Shown: one piece after another, positions 15,246 to 27,165 of the stretch
Layout of the letters: each line of letters begins with the position of its first letter
How positions within the stretch are numbered: position 1 is the stretch's first letter
From: Mnemiopsis leidyi
Lineage: Eukaryota; Ctenophora; Tentaculata; Lobata; Bolinopsidae
NCBI GenBank assembly: GCA_000226015.1
Contig: JH152650.1
Location: 140,095 to 175,372 of the forward strand
Direction of reading: 5' to 3'
Length of the DNA stretch: 35,278 nucleotides
Program-made: the position numbers and the translations under genes
The notes under the pieces: model-generated
Told to the model about the DNA's origin: nothing
Databases searched by the model: none
What the model saw: the letters and a program-made list of their open reading frames with translations, nothing else

Positions 15246-16600
15246 AAGGCCTTTCGGCAAAGTTGTTCCAATGAATGCCCTTAAATTTGCCATTGCAATG
15301 GAAAACATAGAATTTTAAACTCAAAATTGGAAGTGTTCCGACCGTACGATTTTCTTGAAAATTTCACAGTATGTTCCTTTTGACCTAAATTAAAAGATAA
15401 CGTGGAGAAAATAGGGGGTCTAAAAGTCAGTTTTCGAGATACAACTTCAAACACAAGGAAATATCTTACCATAGNNNNNNNNNNNNNNNNNNNNNNNNNN
15501 NNNNNNNNNNNNNNNNNNNNNNNNNNNNNNNNNNNNNNNNNNNNNNNNNNNNNNNNNNNNNNNNNNNNNNNNNNNNNNNNNNNNNNNNNNNNNNNNNNNN
15601 NNNNNNNNNNNNNNNNNNNNNNNNNNNNNNNNNNNNNNNNNNNNNNNNNNNNNNNNNNNNNNNNNNNNNNNNNNNNNNNNNNNNNNNNNNNNNNNNNNNN
15701 NNNNNNNNNNNNNNNNNNNNNNNNGATCAAAAGGAACATACTGTAAAAGTTTAAAGAAAATCGTACGGTCGGAACACCTCCAAAAATGGGCTTGTTCCAT
15801 GGTCAGCGTACTTATTTCGAGATATTTCCTTGTGTTTGAGGTTGTATCTCGAAAACTAACACATAGACCCCCAAATTTTTTTACTATTTTCTGATAGTTT
15901 AGATCAAAAGGAACATACTGTGAAAGTTTAAAGAAAATCGTACGGTCGGAACACCTCCAAAAAGGCCTTGTTCCAAAATTTTGGCAATTTGGAACAATGG
16001 AACAAGAAAGTCCAACTCAGAAGGCCCTTCGACAAAGTTGTACTATTTGAATGCACCTAAATTGGCCGTTCCAAGGGAAAATACTAAATTGGGGGTGTTC
16101 CAAAAGTACGATTTTCTTAAAAAGTTCACAGTATATTCCTTTTGATCTAAACTACAAGATAACGTCGAGAAAACTGGTGGCCTTAGGTCTATGAGTTAGT
16201 TATCGAGATACAACTTCAAACACAAGGAAATATCTAAAAATAAGTGACCATGGAACAAGCCCATTTTGGATGTGTTTCGACATTGCGATTTTCTTTAAAC
16301 TTTCACAATATGTTCTCATCTATCTACTCTACAGATAAAGTCTTTTTTCGAAGTAATCTTTTAGTTTTGATCGATAGGGACAAACTGTGAAAATTTAAAG
16401 AAAATCGTACGGTTGGAACACCTCCAAAATGGGCTCGTGCCATGGTCAGCGTACACATTACGTGATATTACCTTGTGTTTGAAATCATATCTCGAAAACT
16501 AACACATAGACCCCCACTTTTTTGATAGTTCAGATCAATCGGAAAATACTGTGAAAGTTTAACGAAAATCTTACGGTCGTAAGATATATAAAATGGACTT
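15246..16600. repeat. Palindromic repeat cluster in mixed orientations around an assembly gap
   Basis: A unit of about 220 bp occurs forward at about 15246-15464 and 16018-16234, and partly at about 16255-16330. Related sequence lies inverted at about 15724-15974 and 16374-16580. Shared words include CCGTACGATTTTCTTGAAAA, CACAGTATGTTCCTTTTGA and GAGATACAACTTCAAACACA, each with its complement elsewhere in the cluster. No protein is encoded. The 250-N gap falls inside the cluster, as expected if the inverted copies defeated assembly. It could be a foldback element or a satellite-like array. Confidence 0.8.
15475..15724. other. Assembly gap (250 N)
   Basis: A run of exactly 250 N. Any translated frame through it is meaningless. 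The flanks are inverted copies of the same repeat, so the gap size may be nominal. Confidence 1.
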
Positions 16601-17590
16601 GTTCAATCGTCATCTCCTCCGCCGTAGTGTCGACTGTTGTCTCCGCCGCAGTGTCTGGTCCAAAGTTCAGCAACAAAAATATTATTTTAAATTTGGACTT
16701 CCTTTCGTATTTCTTTTAAATCTTGATAAACAAAGTGATGGAATAAAAGGTAAAATCTTTGGATAATGCCATAATCGATATCAAACAAAATATTACATTG
16801 GATACCTCGAAACAAAAGCATTACTTCTTCGCGAATCAAATTCTTTGTATAAGCTCGCTCGATGAAAATAAACAATCCACACAATACAACGTAAGCTTGT
16901 TCATATACTAACCATTGCTCATTTTCGCCGATGTTAAGCATTAATATTACAACATCATTATCTTAAATTATCATAGAAACTTAGAAACAACAAAATAAAA
17001 AACACTCTAGAAAGAATGTGCCAGTATTTGCACATATTCAATTTTCCAATGTCAAACAAAACAATAATAATAATCGTGTTCAAGTTATCTTGTGGCAATA
17101 TTTGTTAACTCAAATATGTGTTAAAGGAACAGGGACTGGACAACCTCGAACTTCGCGCTTATAACGATAACAATCTAAAGTAATTCACGTGGTGAAATGC
17201 TAAGAAAAATTGTTATACAGAAACTAAGTCTACTAAAAGATAACTTAATTTCACCGGGAGTTTGGAGAGATGTTGGGCGATCATTCCACTAGAAACTGAT
17301 TTCTATTTTAGTTGCATAGAAACATCAGTCGTCAGTGCCATGTCAATATCATCTAAATTATTGTATAACTAAGTTAACTAAGGTCTTCATACCAGTTCAA
17401 ATGTTACGGTCTCGTTACCAGGAGATAAGATGGAATTCTCAATCTCACCATCAAAAATAGTTGCACTACAGTCTAATACAGCATTAAATACTTGAATATG
17501 AAGACAAAGAGATACTTTAAGAAATAGATACTTTGAGAAACTTGAAACACTTAACAACACTTGAAACACAGGAGGCAGTTGTTAGGACCA
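16601..17590. other. AT-rich spacer, 3' flank of the acidic-protein gene
   Basis: No convincing exon or repeat. The part nearest 17590 should be the 3' UTR of the minus-strand gene ending at 17591; no canonical AATAAA was found in that orientation within the first few hundred bases. Confidence 0.45.
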
Positions 17591-18360
17591 TCATGACTCA
17601 TCTTCCGCTACACTACAAGAGTTACCAAGAGCGCTAGTACAGAACTCTCCCTCCACACTGATATCCTTACTGACCTCTGTTTTCACTTCCTTAGAAACCA
17701 CAATGTCAATATCTGACTTGTCAGTGTCCACTTTGTCAGTGTCCAGTTTGTCAGTGTCGTCCTCTGCAGGTTGTGAACTGGCCGCTAAGTTCCCCACATC
17801 TGACTTCACCAGATCTGACTCTGGTGGGTCACCCGTTTTTACCGACAACTCCCCTGGTGCATCACGTGACTTTTCAGTCACGTGATCTACAGACAGATTG
17901 TTCCCATTGCTCAAACAGTCAGTCTGGTTGTCCCCGTTTAACAAGTCCTGTAACTGAGCTGTAACCGGTGTTCCGGTTTCAGAACCGTCTGCGGTAGAGA
18001 CCGGTCTCATGCTCCTCCTCTTCCTACCCTGGGGTCCTTTAGGACGGTTCTTCCTGATGTCCGAGACCACACAAACTTCCTGTTGCAGTTCCTCTAGTTT
18101 CTCTGGGTCTATCGGTTCCGGTTCCACGATAACTGGCGGTAGTTGCACTTCAGGTGCAGGGCGGCGTGTGGAGCGGTACTTGTTTACCGCTTTGCGAACT
18201 GACTTGAACGGGTTAAAGCTTTTGTTTCGTCGGGTAAATCCTCCTGATTTTCCGCTTCCATTGTCACTTTTCGTGTCTGAATCTACTGACAGCTCCGCTG
18301 ATTTCTTGCTTTTCTTGAAAAATGCGAATCTCGGTTTTTTGTCTTCACTGCTCTTCATGC
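17591..18360 (-). CDS. Exon 2 of the acidic CPI-like protein
   Basis: 770 nt: two bases completing the split codon, then 255 codons and TGA. The basic segment is near the start and the acidic tail (DDTDKLDTDKVDTDKSDID) near the end. The open frame extends about 70 nt upstream of the acceptor without a stop, so an alternative internal start at MKSSEDKK is conceivable. Confidence 0.85.
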
Positions 18361-21300
18361 CTGAAATGTTTCGTGGATTTACAATACGGTTACGATCAAC
18401 GATTGAACAAACTATAGAACTAAGTTTCACAGTTGCTGCTTCTAAAAGTCATTAGTCTGTTATTCAGATATTTAGTAAAATGGCAATTTACAAATTTAAA
18501 GGATTATGCTCCCGAATCAATACGATCGAGAAAGGCCTTAATTTTTCAAGAAATTAACAGCTTAAAAGGAAGCCAGCAAAATTGGAGAACAAACAAAACA
18601 AAAAGAAAATCTGAAAAACAAAACTTGACCAAGAGTAGCATACATACGTAAATACTAGTTCTACAGAGTAACTATATGTGCTAACCACAGTCATGATCTG
18701 AGCAGGACTGCACGTGTGAAGTATAACACTACGTGCTCATAAGGAGGAATGAGAAAGGAACTTGGTCACAGTTAAGTCATTTTCTAATTTACCGTATCAT
18801 ATTCAGTTATTGACATGGCCTTGTCAAGCATTGTCGGGTGCCAAAGTCTCTGGCGCTAGGAAACTTAACGTTCTGACGCCAAGGAAGTCACAATTCAGAT
18901 CATCAGAAAATAAGCCATGATCTTATGTTGTTTGATTGGCGCTAAGTATGTATTCGCATACAAATATATACATGATCCTTGTAATGCACGGATTTATTCG
19001 TGAAATTTATGGCCGCTATTTCTAGCCTTGTTAAAGTTTATTTATTGAGATTATGATCAGTTTTACTCAAAACGTAGATAGATATTACAGAAAAAAAATA
19101 TGCTGTTAACCATGTTAACATCGTCACCACCCTTATCTAATATCTCACTTTGAATGATAATGATAATAAAATTCATCTCATAACTTAAACTATTTCAACA
19201 CTATTAATTAAATACATTCATTGAGGATGAAACAGAATCCCGGTATATTAAATGTTTATTATTTCGGGGTCCTAAATCCCCGCATCTGAAACTTAAAGAT
19301 CTGGATATGTGCTTAGCATGGCAAAATCAGTGAAAATCTATAATATAACTAGAACATTAGTGAAACTAAAACGATAGTCCTGAAAATCTAGGACTTCTAA
19401 GCGAACATGTGAACAGTAAATCTCACATAACTGCAAAACAGGGCAAACAAGTCACAGATCTGTCAGTAACACTCACTGAAATGATCTGGCGTTATCTTTG
19501 TGTGTGTGTGTGTATTTACATGTAAGGAATCTTAGTCTATTGTTTACAGCCGCATACTTGAGACTTGTAGACTGGACGAAACTTTAAGAGTTACTTAAGT
19601 TTAGCTTAGACCAAGTTATGAGCTGTCAGATACGCTGTGTACACTGTACATTATACATTATACACTGTACATTATACATTATACATTATACATTATAAAA
19701 TGTTCACAGAGTAACTGTGGTCCTTACATTTATACATATATTTTGAGGTAAACTATACAGGAGTCAGGACACAGGTCAGACTACCGAAGAACCTATTAAA
19801 GTATAAAGTATTAGGTTTAATTAAGTTCAGTTCGTTGTTTCAATGCAAAATCAGGCGAGGGAATCTACTATTTTCATGAAACAAACTCATGACCATCTGG
19901 TTTTATAATGTCACAATTTCAAGAACCAAAACCTACAAGAAATTAGAACTACCAATATTACAATAAGGGTTCAAACTGAGGACACAGTGTGTGACATACC
20001 ATAGACTTCATTACCATATTTAGTGCATATTTTGTGGATGACAAAAATTTCGACCGATGGCATTCTGGCAGCTATCAAGCCAGGCAACTAAAGGACGTTT
20101 AAGTCAGCAATATTTAATCACACCGTGATGACGAAAAAGAACCACCTCTAACCATTTCATTTTTCGTATACTATCAGTTTTGCCCATAAGCAGTAAGCAA
20201 ATTCATTTAAGGTTGTTTTGATGATTCATACGAAAAATGATACCATTAAAACATCCGATGTACTAAACCGTGAAGTGAGTGTAAAATAATTCATAACTCG
20301 GATAATGTACAATCAATATTATCATCCGAGTGTATATTTATTTAGAGTGTACAAAAGTTTACATGCAGTCTGTATACTGAGATACTGCTTTATCTTACAC
20401 ACAGTACACACAGTACAATAACATAAGTTCAGATCATAGGTGCATAGAGCTGTGACAGGTCTATCGTCCTTTACCGTAATTTACGTACCGTTAGATTTAC
20501 GTATTTACCGTTAGATTTACGTATTTACCGTTAGATTTACGTATTTACTGACCAAGGAAGATGTCGACGTTTTTATCATACAATCATGACCACATACATG
20601 CACCTTATATACCCACGTACATTTAATATTTGTAAACTGTGAGGCTACACCCTTGTTTAAGTCATATCACGTCCTTGAGAGAGCAGAAAATCAATTGTAC
20701 ATGTTATAATGTTTGATAACAAACCAATCTTCAAATTACGTATATTACCTTAGTTCAACTTGTGGCTTATCATATCATCAGTAAGAGTATCACATTAACG
20801 CAACCTCGAATCTTTACTACATAATTGACAGGTTTATTTTTCAATGATCAATTTCTCACCAGTCAGATCGTGATCATTTTAAGTTTCATAAGGTCCGAAC
20901 TCCGAATGTATCGAATGTAAATCACGATTTCTCGAATATTACAGCGTATTGCATGTTACATACAATAAGTTATCAGTACATAATGCGGGTGACAAGCACG
21001 CTGAAGAAGAGAATACTTTCTCATACCATCCTCCTTCTATACTTAGCATCACAATCATAAACATGAATAGTCTGTGCAACAGCAATGATAATCGAGCTTA
21101 TTCATTGTGTTTAGCGATGAAGTCAATGTTTGCAAGTTTTAGCGTGCATCTACATTAACAAGGACGAATAAACGACTCGACTTCTGTGAAGTTACGGATA
21201 TTTTATCTGTGCTGTCAATGGTCAACTGCAATCAAAAATTCTAGGCTGCTTGAGCGGATTTCACTCAGAAATCTTCGTGACGATTTTATTTCAAATGTCA

Positions 21301-22123
21301 ATACTTTACATATGTCAATACTATACATAAGTCAGAAACAGAACAAGAAGATGGATGGAACGTCCAGAAAAAAAAGACGTATCCTTTTGTGCGTGTCATG
21401 CAAATGTATGCTAATAACGTCTTACATCAAAGATATGCAATATGCTAAATATATGTCCGGCACGAGTTTTGGGATAAAGTTTACAAAAACATTTAACTTT
21501 ACACCAAACATTTAAGAACTTTTGTAAGTCCGTGCAGTGACGTCACCAACCGATACAAGTTAAACATCCTACCTCTAGGTTCACCTCAACACATTTTTTA
21601 ACAGTTACTATAATAAAATTTCTCATACTTAATTAATGCAGCTACCTTGTTTGGAGTCATCTGTTGTCTTTTCCACGACAATATCAGGAACCACTATCCT
21701 TACAGCACTATTTTCCGACGTATCAGTTTCTTCCTTCCCAGAGACATCTTCTGTATCGTTTTTCTTCACTACCTCCTCTTCCTCAATCTTTTCTTTTTCT
21801 TCTGCGACTTTCTTTTCTTCGACTTTGTCTAGAACTGGTTTACTTTTGCTGTCTTTTCTAGCGAAAATGGCATTTAGGGAGGCCTTTAGATCATCATTGT
21901 TCTTCAAGTCAGCCTCCTCATTTAACTGGGTGTTAGCATCAGCTTCAGCAGATCGGTTTTCTGCCGACATATCGAGCTCTTTTGAGCAGCTATCTTTAGA
22001 GGTCTCTTTCAGTTCCTCCTCTTTTTCCATAACAGAACTGTTCTGAGGCGGATCGTGTTCAATTTCAGGACAATTAGAAGAGGAATCTTGAGCGGTATCA
22101 GGGGATAACTCTACAGCAGACAT
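17591..22123 (-). CDS. Acidic, disordered 415-residue protein with a CPI-like basic motif (2 exons)
   Basis: Exons are 21646-22123 (ATG at 22121-22123) and 17591-18360 (TGA at 17591-17593). The junction AACAAG|GTAGCT ... ATTTCAG|GCATG joins in phase and completes a Gly codon. The first 160 residues are Ser/Glu/Lys-rich, with DLKASLNAIFARKDSKSKP followed by a charged, possibly coiled-coil run (VEEKKVAEEKEKIEEEEVVKK). The second exon opens with a basic patch (RFAFFKKSKKS, FNPFKSVRKAVNKYRSTRR), then IRKNRPKGPQGRKRRSMRP. That segment resembles the RPKxxxRRxP half of the capping-protein interaction motif found in actin-capping regulators (CARMIL, CD2AP, FAM21, CapZIP). The C-terminus is acidic with DTDK repeats. 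A role with capping protein is a hypothesis only; the L-x-H-x-T half of the motif is not conserved. The 3.3-kb intron is AT-rich. Confidence 0.75.
19637..19697. repeat. Degenerate ACATTAT repeat
   Basis: Tandem TACATTATACATTATACACTG-like units, about 60 bp, within the intron of the acidic-protein gene. Confidence 0.8.
20486..20547. repeat. 20-bp tandem repeat, three copies
   Basis: Three copies of CCGTTAGATTTACGTATTTA in exact 20-bp register; a partial fourth copy precedes them. Confidence 0.9.
21646..22123 (-). CDS. Exon 1 of the acidic CPI-like protein
   Basis: 478 nt, phase 1 at its donor ACAAG|GTAGCT. The start MSAVELSPDTAQ at 22123 is the first ATG of the frame; upstream codons in the frame have no Met. 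Confidence 0.8.
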
Positions 22124-23747
22124 GATTGAAAGTGCAAAACAACCGTCAAGTACACACAAATACACTCAATACAGGCCCGTCGGGTAAAAGAGCCGGTCAA
22201 ATTTCCTTGTTAGTTTAATTGTAGCGGATACAGGGATCACGTGACCCCTAAAAATCTCAAGAATTACATGTATGATATTCAGATGTACTGAAGGAAGCCG
22301 AGTTAGTCCAGCGAGATATGGCGACTCTAAACTCTACAAATGTAAGGTATGCTAAATCAGGGTAATGTTTACAAACACGTCCACATTTAGAGTAGAACTA
22401 CCGAATAACAAATGTACAGGGTGGAAAATACTGTTTTGCAGGCGGGAGAGAGCAATAAAGAAAACTGTAAGCAGTAAACAGAAAACTGTTTAAGCACTAA
22501 GCAGTACGGACCAATAAAACAGAAACTTGAATCACTCCGAGAACTTAATACAGCAAGGAACGGACATCAGCGCTGTAAAGCTACAAAAATGCAGTGATAT
22601 AACAGGTATGATATAACATGTGGTGTGTATCGCGTGAAGCTAAGAACGAGAGGTAGAGAGAGAGGGAGGGTAGATGAAACGCCGATTGTAACGCCCAACG
22701 ACGCCCAGTTGTTGTTCATGATAATTACGCCGCCTTTAACACTGGAAAATGTTTACACTTTGGAGACAAGCTAAGTTCCCCACAGCTCGGTTTATGCGGT
22801 GGTGACAGACGAGGTTTTACTGGCGTACAGAACGTTATTTTGTTGTTAACGTAACGTGGTTTTATTTAACTGTTAAATATAGCAGAACACGCGTATTGTA
22901 CAAACCTATATTCATAATCTACAACCTTTTTTTATGAATCTGTAATTGTACGATTTCAATGACCAGAAGTTGTCATTATGTCTATTGATCAATCATTATT
23001 CATTATCTGACGCCGTCAGCATTTCAGGATTAGTCTTTGAGTTACAAGTTTGATTAGTTTATCCCGATTACTTTGTAACAAGTTTAAACGTTAAAGTATC
23101 ATCCAGCGTAATTAGCTCTTTGAACAGCTTGGATATAATCTAATTCGAGCTGTCTATCAGTAAAGTTTACACAGTACAATGACCTGAATGAATGTTTTAA
23201 ACGTTTCATTGAAAACGTTTGAAGTACCAGTAGTACAGTGCTTGTGATCTGCACTCATGTTTATATCTAAAAGTTGCAATTCTCGAATGTAAGGGTGAAC
23301 CAATCAGACAGACTTTCTCTTGGCCTGAGGACGCGAGGTTGCGACACTGTGAAAATGTTTGTGGTTTAGAATTTTAGAGTAGGGAAGTTGTACGTAGAGG
23401 TGTCGACACATTTCGACTTGTAATTGTTCTTGTTAAGCCATGTAATTTGTACTTATTACAGCTACATATTATGTGCGTTTTGTGGTAAGGTTTAAAGTAA
23501 AGAGAAAACGCAGAACACAGAGACGGTTCAAAAAAGGAAAAACACCCATTAAGTGAATTTTGCCGTACCGAAAATATTGAAATAAATATTTAGTAATACA
23601 CATCTAATTATCTCATTAAAATTATATTAAAGAAACTTAAAGCCTCCGCACGCAAAAGTGTAGAGTATTAGAAAAAATTACCTCTGATAAGCGTTAGGAA
23701 GGTATGAGCAAAACCAGCAAGTTAATTTGAAATTGATCTCAGCTGAC
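22124..23747. other. 5' flank of the acidic-protein gene; nothing else recognised
   Basis: No convincing exon. A purine-rich GAGAGAGAGGGAGGG tract lies at about 22658-22672. The promoter of the minus-strand gene is expected close to 22124-22800, but no TATA or initiator can be called with confidence. Confidence 0.4.
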
Positions 23748-23911
23748 CTGTGCGGATTGAGCGCCTATTCTGGACGGAGCTCTGAGTAGCGGGTAAGGAG
23801 AGGGGGGATGGCTTGTATCTTCGTCCCTAACACTGGGTAGCCGCGCAGCTGCACTTGCTGCACGTGCACGTTTTCTCTCGCCCTTCAGGTACCGCGCTTC
23901 TGCGTTTATAG
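23748..23911 (-). other. Possible orphan exon or GC-rich regulatory island
   Basis: This GC-rich patch stands out in AT-rich surroundings. On the minus strand it has an acceptor CTCGTTTCAG|CT, one fully open frame (INAEARYLKGERKRARAASA... to ...APSRIGAQSAQ) and a donor GCACAG|GTCAGC. The protein has no recognisable domain. It could be an upstream non-coding or coding exon of the gene at 17591-22123, or a regulatory CpG island containing the palindromic GCAGCTGC and CACGTG. Neither is shown. Confidence 0.25.
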
Positions 23912-24599
23912 CTGAAACGAGAATAATGAAATACTGTTTGCTGCACGAGTTATGTTCGGAAGATTAAAAAAAGACAATCATGACATTTATAATGTTTGGA
24001 GAAGCCGCATGTAATTCTCATATACCATGTCGTTTTACATTCCTTGCTGAATTCTATATCGATACTTCACAGTTACTCCAGGAATTTACTGATTCTAGTT
24101 GCTAGGGTCGGTCACCATGGGGATTCATCGTTAGAAGAAGCCATTCAATTGTAGACAGATTACAGAGTGCAAAGAGGGAATATACTAATATATTTGCCAC
24201 TTATCTGCGAACTCATTAGAGCGACAGGCGTCAGCTTTCTAACAAGATCTAATTTGGGTGTGTCAGTCCTATATCTGTTATGATTTAACAAAACCCTGAC
24301 AATGTCAGGCTGACATATCTAAAACTTAGCATATCTTCCAAAATTGCATACGTACCTTGCAAAAATTCCTGTCTCTATGTTGCTACTTAATTTGGAGGTA
24401 TCGGAAACAGAGGGAAACTCAAAAAGAACACGGCACGGTGCAATGAAAATATTTCATAATTGTCAGGACTACAAAGTCCAGTATACCTGTACCTCTAATA
24501 TGGGATGATGACTTCACCTTCCCCTACAGTCACATCATGTAAAGACAGGGTCAAATTTGACTGCTATCCTCACAATCTTACAAGTAGGTAAAATTCTAC

Positions 24600-24704
24600 T
24601 ACGATTATCTAGCCTTCAATTCTACTACTATAAACTTCACTATCTAGCCTTCACTTCTACTACTATAAACTTCACTATCTAGCCTTCACTTCTACTACTA
24701 TAAA
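24600..24704. repeat. 35-bp tandem repeat, about three copies
   Basis: Units containing TCTACTACTATAAACTTCAC then TATCTAGCCTTCACT repeat at exactly 35-bp spacing (starts 24621, 24656, 24691, with a partial copy before). Confidence 0.9.
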
Positions 24705-25705
24705 TCTGATCCTGCTTCCCTTTGTACTTGAACTTGTTTTACAGTGGTGACAATCTGCAAGAGTCAAAATATGATCTTTTAAATTGTCGCCATCAGAGAT
24801 TAAGAGAAAATAAGGGACATTTTTAATGTGTAGCCGTTAGTCACGCCATGTTTGAGATGAGCTTGGGTAATTAAGCTTTAGTTGAGTTTCCCCTAATCGA
24901 AATATTTACTTATTTAGATAAAATTACCTGTGCTCTTTGGTAATGTGAAAAAATTGTTGTCAATAAAATAATGTTTGCAACTCCAAGACATGTCACATCT
25001 GACAGCTGCATGCTGAGCGAGTGATGGATGTAAGCTGGGACTCAAGAAAGATCGCAAGTCCTCGTGCATAAAAGTTATGTGCTTATCTCATTAACGATGT
25101 TACAATGAGCGCTGTACTTTATTGGTCAGAATTGTAGTTGTACACCAGCGTGTAACTTCGAAATATTTAACATAATGTATACTTTGAACGTTGATTCATG
25201 ATTCGGCACTAAAAGCTTTACTGATCTGTGAGGTTCTGTTACAGCTACAGATGGCTTGATATTTTGTGGAGATAGGTATTAGGCACATGAATAAACTTTA
25301 AGAGTACATAATGGTTGTAATGGTGGCAGAGCAAGGTCCTCAGCGTTGATACATTTGCGATACTTACACACTGCCATGCACGAGGGGCTCACACTACAAA
25401 TAGGGAATAACTTGAAATACAAGATAACGTCTTCTTTACCCAGATACTTAAAGACCTTAATCTTAGTGAAAAGTTGGATGACTGACAATAATTACACCGA
25501 ATGTAACTTCTAAACTTATGAAGATGTAAACTCTGTCTACTGTCTGGCTGGCATTAGAGAGCTCAATTGTATTGTTCAGATAACGATTTGATGTTCATAA
25601 TTGTCAAAGTATCAGCTCGTTATGTGTTACACGACACAGACTACAATAGAGCCGTCCAGTCCACAAACTGCAGGATGTTTTATTATTGAAGATAGTTAAA
25701 TCACG

Positions 25706-25933
25706 CACAGTACACACAGTTCACACGACATACAAAGCACACAGTACACATGTATAACACACAGTACATACATAGTTCACACAGTACACACAGTACACAC
25801 AGTACACACAACATAAAAAGTACACAGTACACAAGGGATACACAGTAAATAGTAAACAAGTATACATAGTATACACAGTACACAGTACACACATTGCAGT
25901 ACACAATGTACAGTGTACATAATGTACACACTG
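25706..25933. repeat. Degenerate (ACACAGT)-type microsatellite
   Basis: Around 225 bp dominated by CACAGTACACACAGTACACA words with irregular spacing. The Cys/Val/Tyr-rich open frames on the minus strand are products of this repeat and not genes. Confidence 0.9.
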
Positions 25934-26639
25934 TATACTTCTTGTTAAAGATCTATCAAATGTATCGATGTTGAGCTGCTCCTGACCGATTTGAGACTAT
26001 TTGACTATTTCTGATGGAATAGGAGGGAATTATTAAATTATCATAACTGAAGGAGAAAGCACCTTTCATTTACTGACTTTACTACGTACTTGTACATACC
26101 AGCATTGGCCATTCGCAAGAAGACTAAGGGCTAAGAATCACTTAAATCTAGCATAGTGAGATACACTAGGTTGTATGAATATATTGATGTTGTAAATCTG
26201 CACAGATCCTGTAGTCTCCTTCAGCCGTTAGAGTACAAGAAGTAACTCGAAGTTACTTAATAATAATATCACCAAGGTTTTGTACAGATAGTGCCTTAAG
26301 AAATTGAAGAAGGATGGATATTCGAACCATAAATGCTCACTTAGGCGTGTGCTACTATGGTAATACCTTATAATGGGTAAGGTGAAGTAATAATTGGAAT
26401 GCTAACTTTTAGCATTCGTATAACTGTGTTGTCCTTACACAATAAAATTAAATCACTCAGCATGTGACATGCAGCACCGAGTGATTCAGATGTCCCAATT
26501 GAATATACGGGCTGACAAAAATGCTTTGAGATTGTTGGATCATAATGTTTCTGTATGAGGTAGGGTTTCGTTGTAAAGGCACTTGAGATTTATAACACGC
26601 TAGAGTCACACATATTATTTAAGAAAATAATAGAAACTA

Positions 26640-27165
26640 TTTAAGCGTGACCTATGCAAAAAGCTAAATTGTTACATAAGACTATTCACTCAACATCTTC
26701 AAAAGCAAGGTTAAAAAAGTGGGTCTTCAGTCTAGATTTAAAGATATCGATGGAAGAAAGAGATCTTAACTCATAAGGTAAACTGTTCCATATTTCAGGC
26801 CCACTATGTGAAAATGCTGCGTCACTCCGAGAAAAGTTGCATTTTGAAGGCTTTTTTAACATAAAGAAATCATTGTCAAGTCTTGAGCTCCGCCTCTTTA
26901 TTTCCCTTAAGCTTATTAGGTCCTTCAAATAATCTGGTGCTAAGTTATTAATACATTTGAAAACGAGTAGAGCAATTTTAGATTTAATTCTAAATCTAAT
27001 AGGAAGAAAATGTAACTTCTTAAGATAGGGTGAAATGCTATCATTCCTTCTTTTACCACAGATCCCAAAGATAAATCGTACAGCAGTATTCTGAATTTTC
27101 CTAAGATTTACCAAAGATTGGAAATAAATTAACAAAGAGTGCATCACTCTCCCACACATTTTCCA
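26640..27165 (-). mobile_element. 5'-truncated CR1/L2/Jockey-like LINE, C-terminus of the RT protein
   Basis: A 157-residue minus-strand frame (26686-27159) reads ...LRKIQNTAVRFIFG..., LKKLHFLPIRFRIKSKIALLVFKC, NNLAPDYLKDLI, AFSHSGPEIWNSLP, IDIFKSRLKTHFF. This is the standard C-terminal block after the reverse transcriptase of CR1/L2/Jockey-type elements (LQNxAARL, LHWLPVxxRIxFKxxLLxFK, PxLWNSLPxxLR, FKxxLKTxLF). It ends at a natural stop, TGA or TAA class, at 26686. The 5' part of the element is missing, and the upstream border is near 27165. The frame is intact over its length, so this copy is younger than the other two LINE fragments. Confidence 0.88.

Larger units (their letters stand above)
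18361..21645 (-). other. Large intron of the acidic-protein gene
   Basis: 3,285 nt, AT-rich, without a convincing internal exon on either strand. It holds a short (TG)n tract near 19498-19513, a degenerate TACACTGTACATTATACATT repeat at about 19637-19697, and three 20-bp tandem copies containing CCGTTAGATTTACGTATTTA at about 20486-20547. Confidence 0.6.
23912..26639. other. AT-rich intergenic stretch with two tandem repeats
   Basis: No gene recognised. It contains a 35-bp tandem repeat near 24600-24704 and a degenerate ACACAGT-type microsatellite at about 25706-25933. Confidence 0.5.

Noticed and set aside
15281-15800. Open frames of 114-152 residues spanning the gap
   Set aside because: Mostly unknown residues from the 250 N; the flanks are repeats.
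21186-21515. Plus-strand frame of 109 residues inside the intron of the acidic-protein gene
   Set aside because: No recognisable domain, no splice support, AT-rich composition similar to the rest of the intron.
25701-25931. Cys/Tyr/Val-rich frames of 61-76 residues
   Set aside because: Encoded by a degenerate ACACAGT microsatellite.
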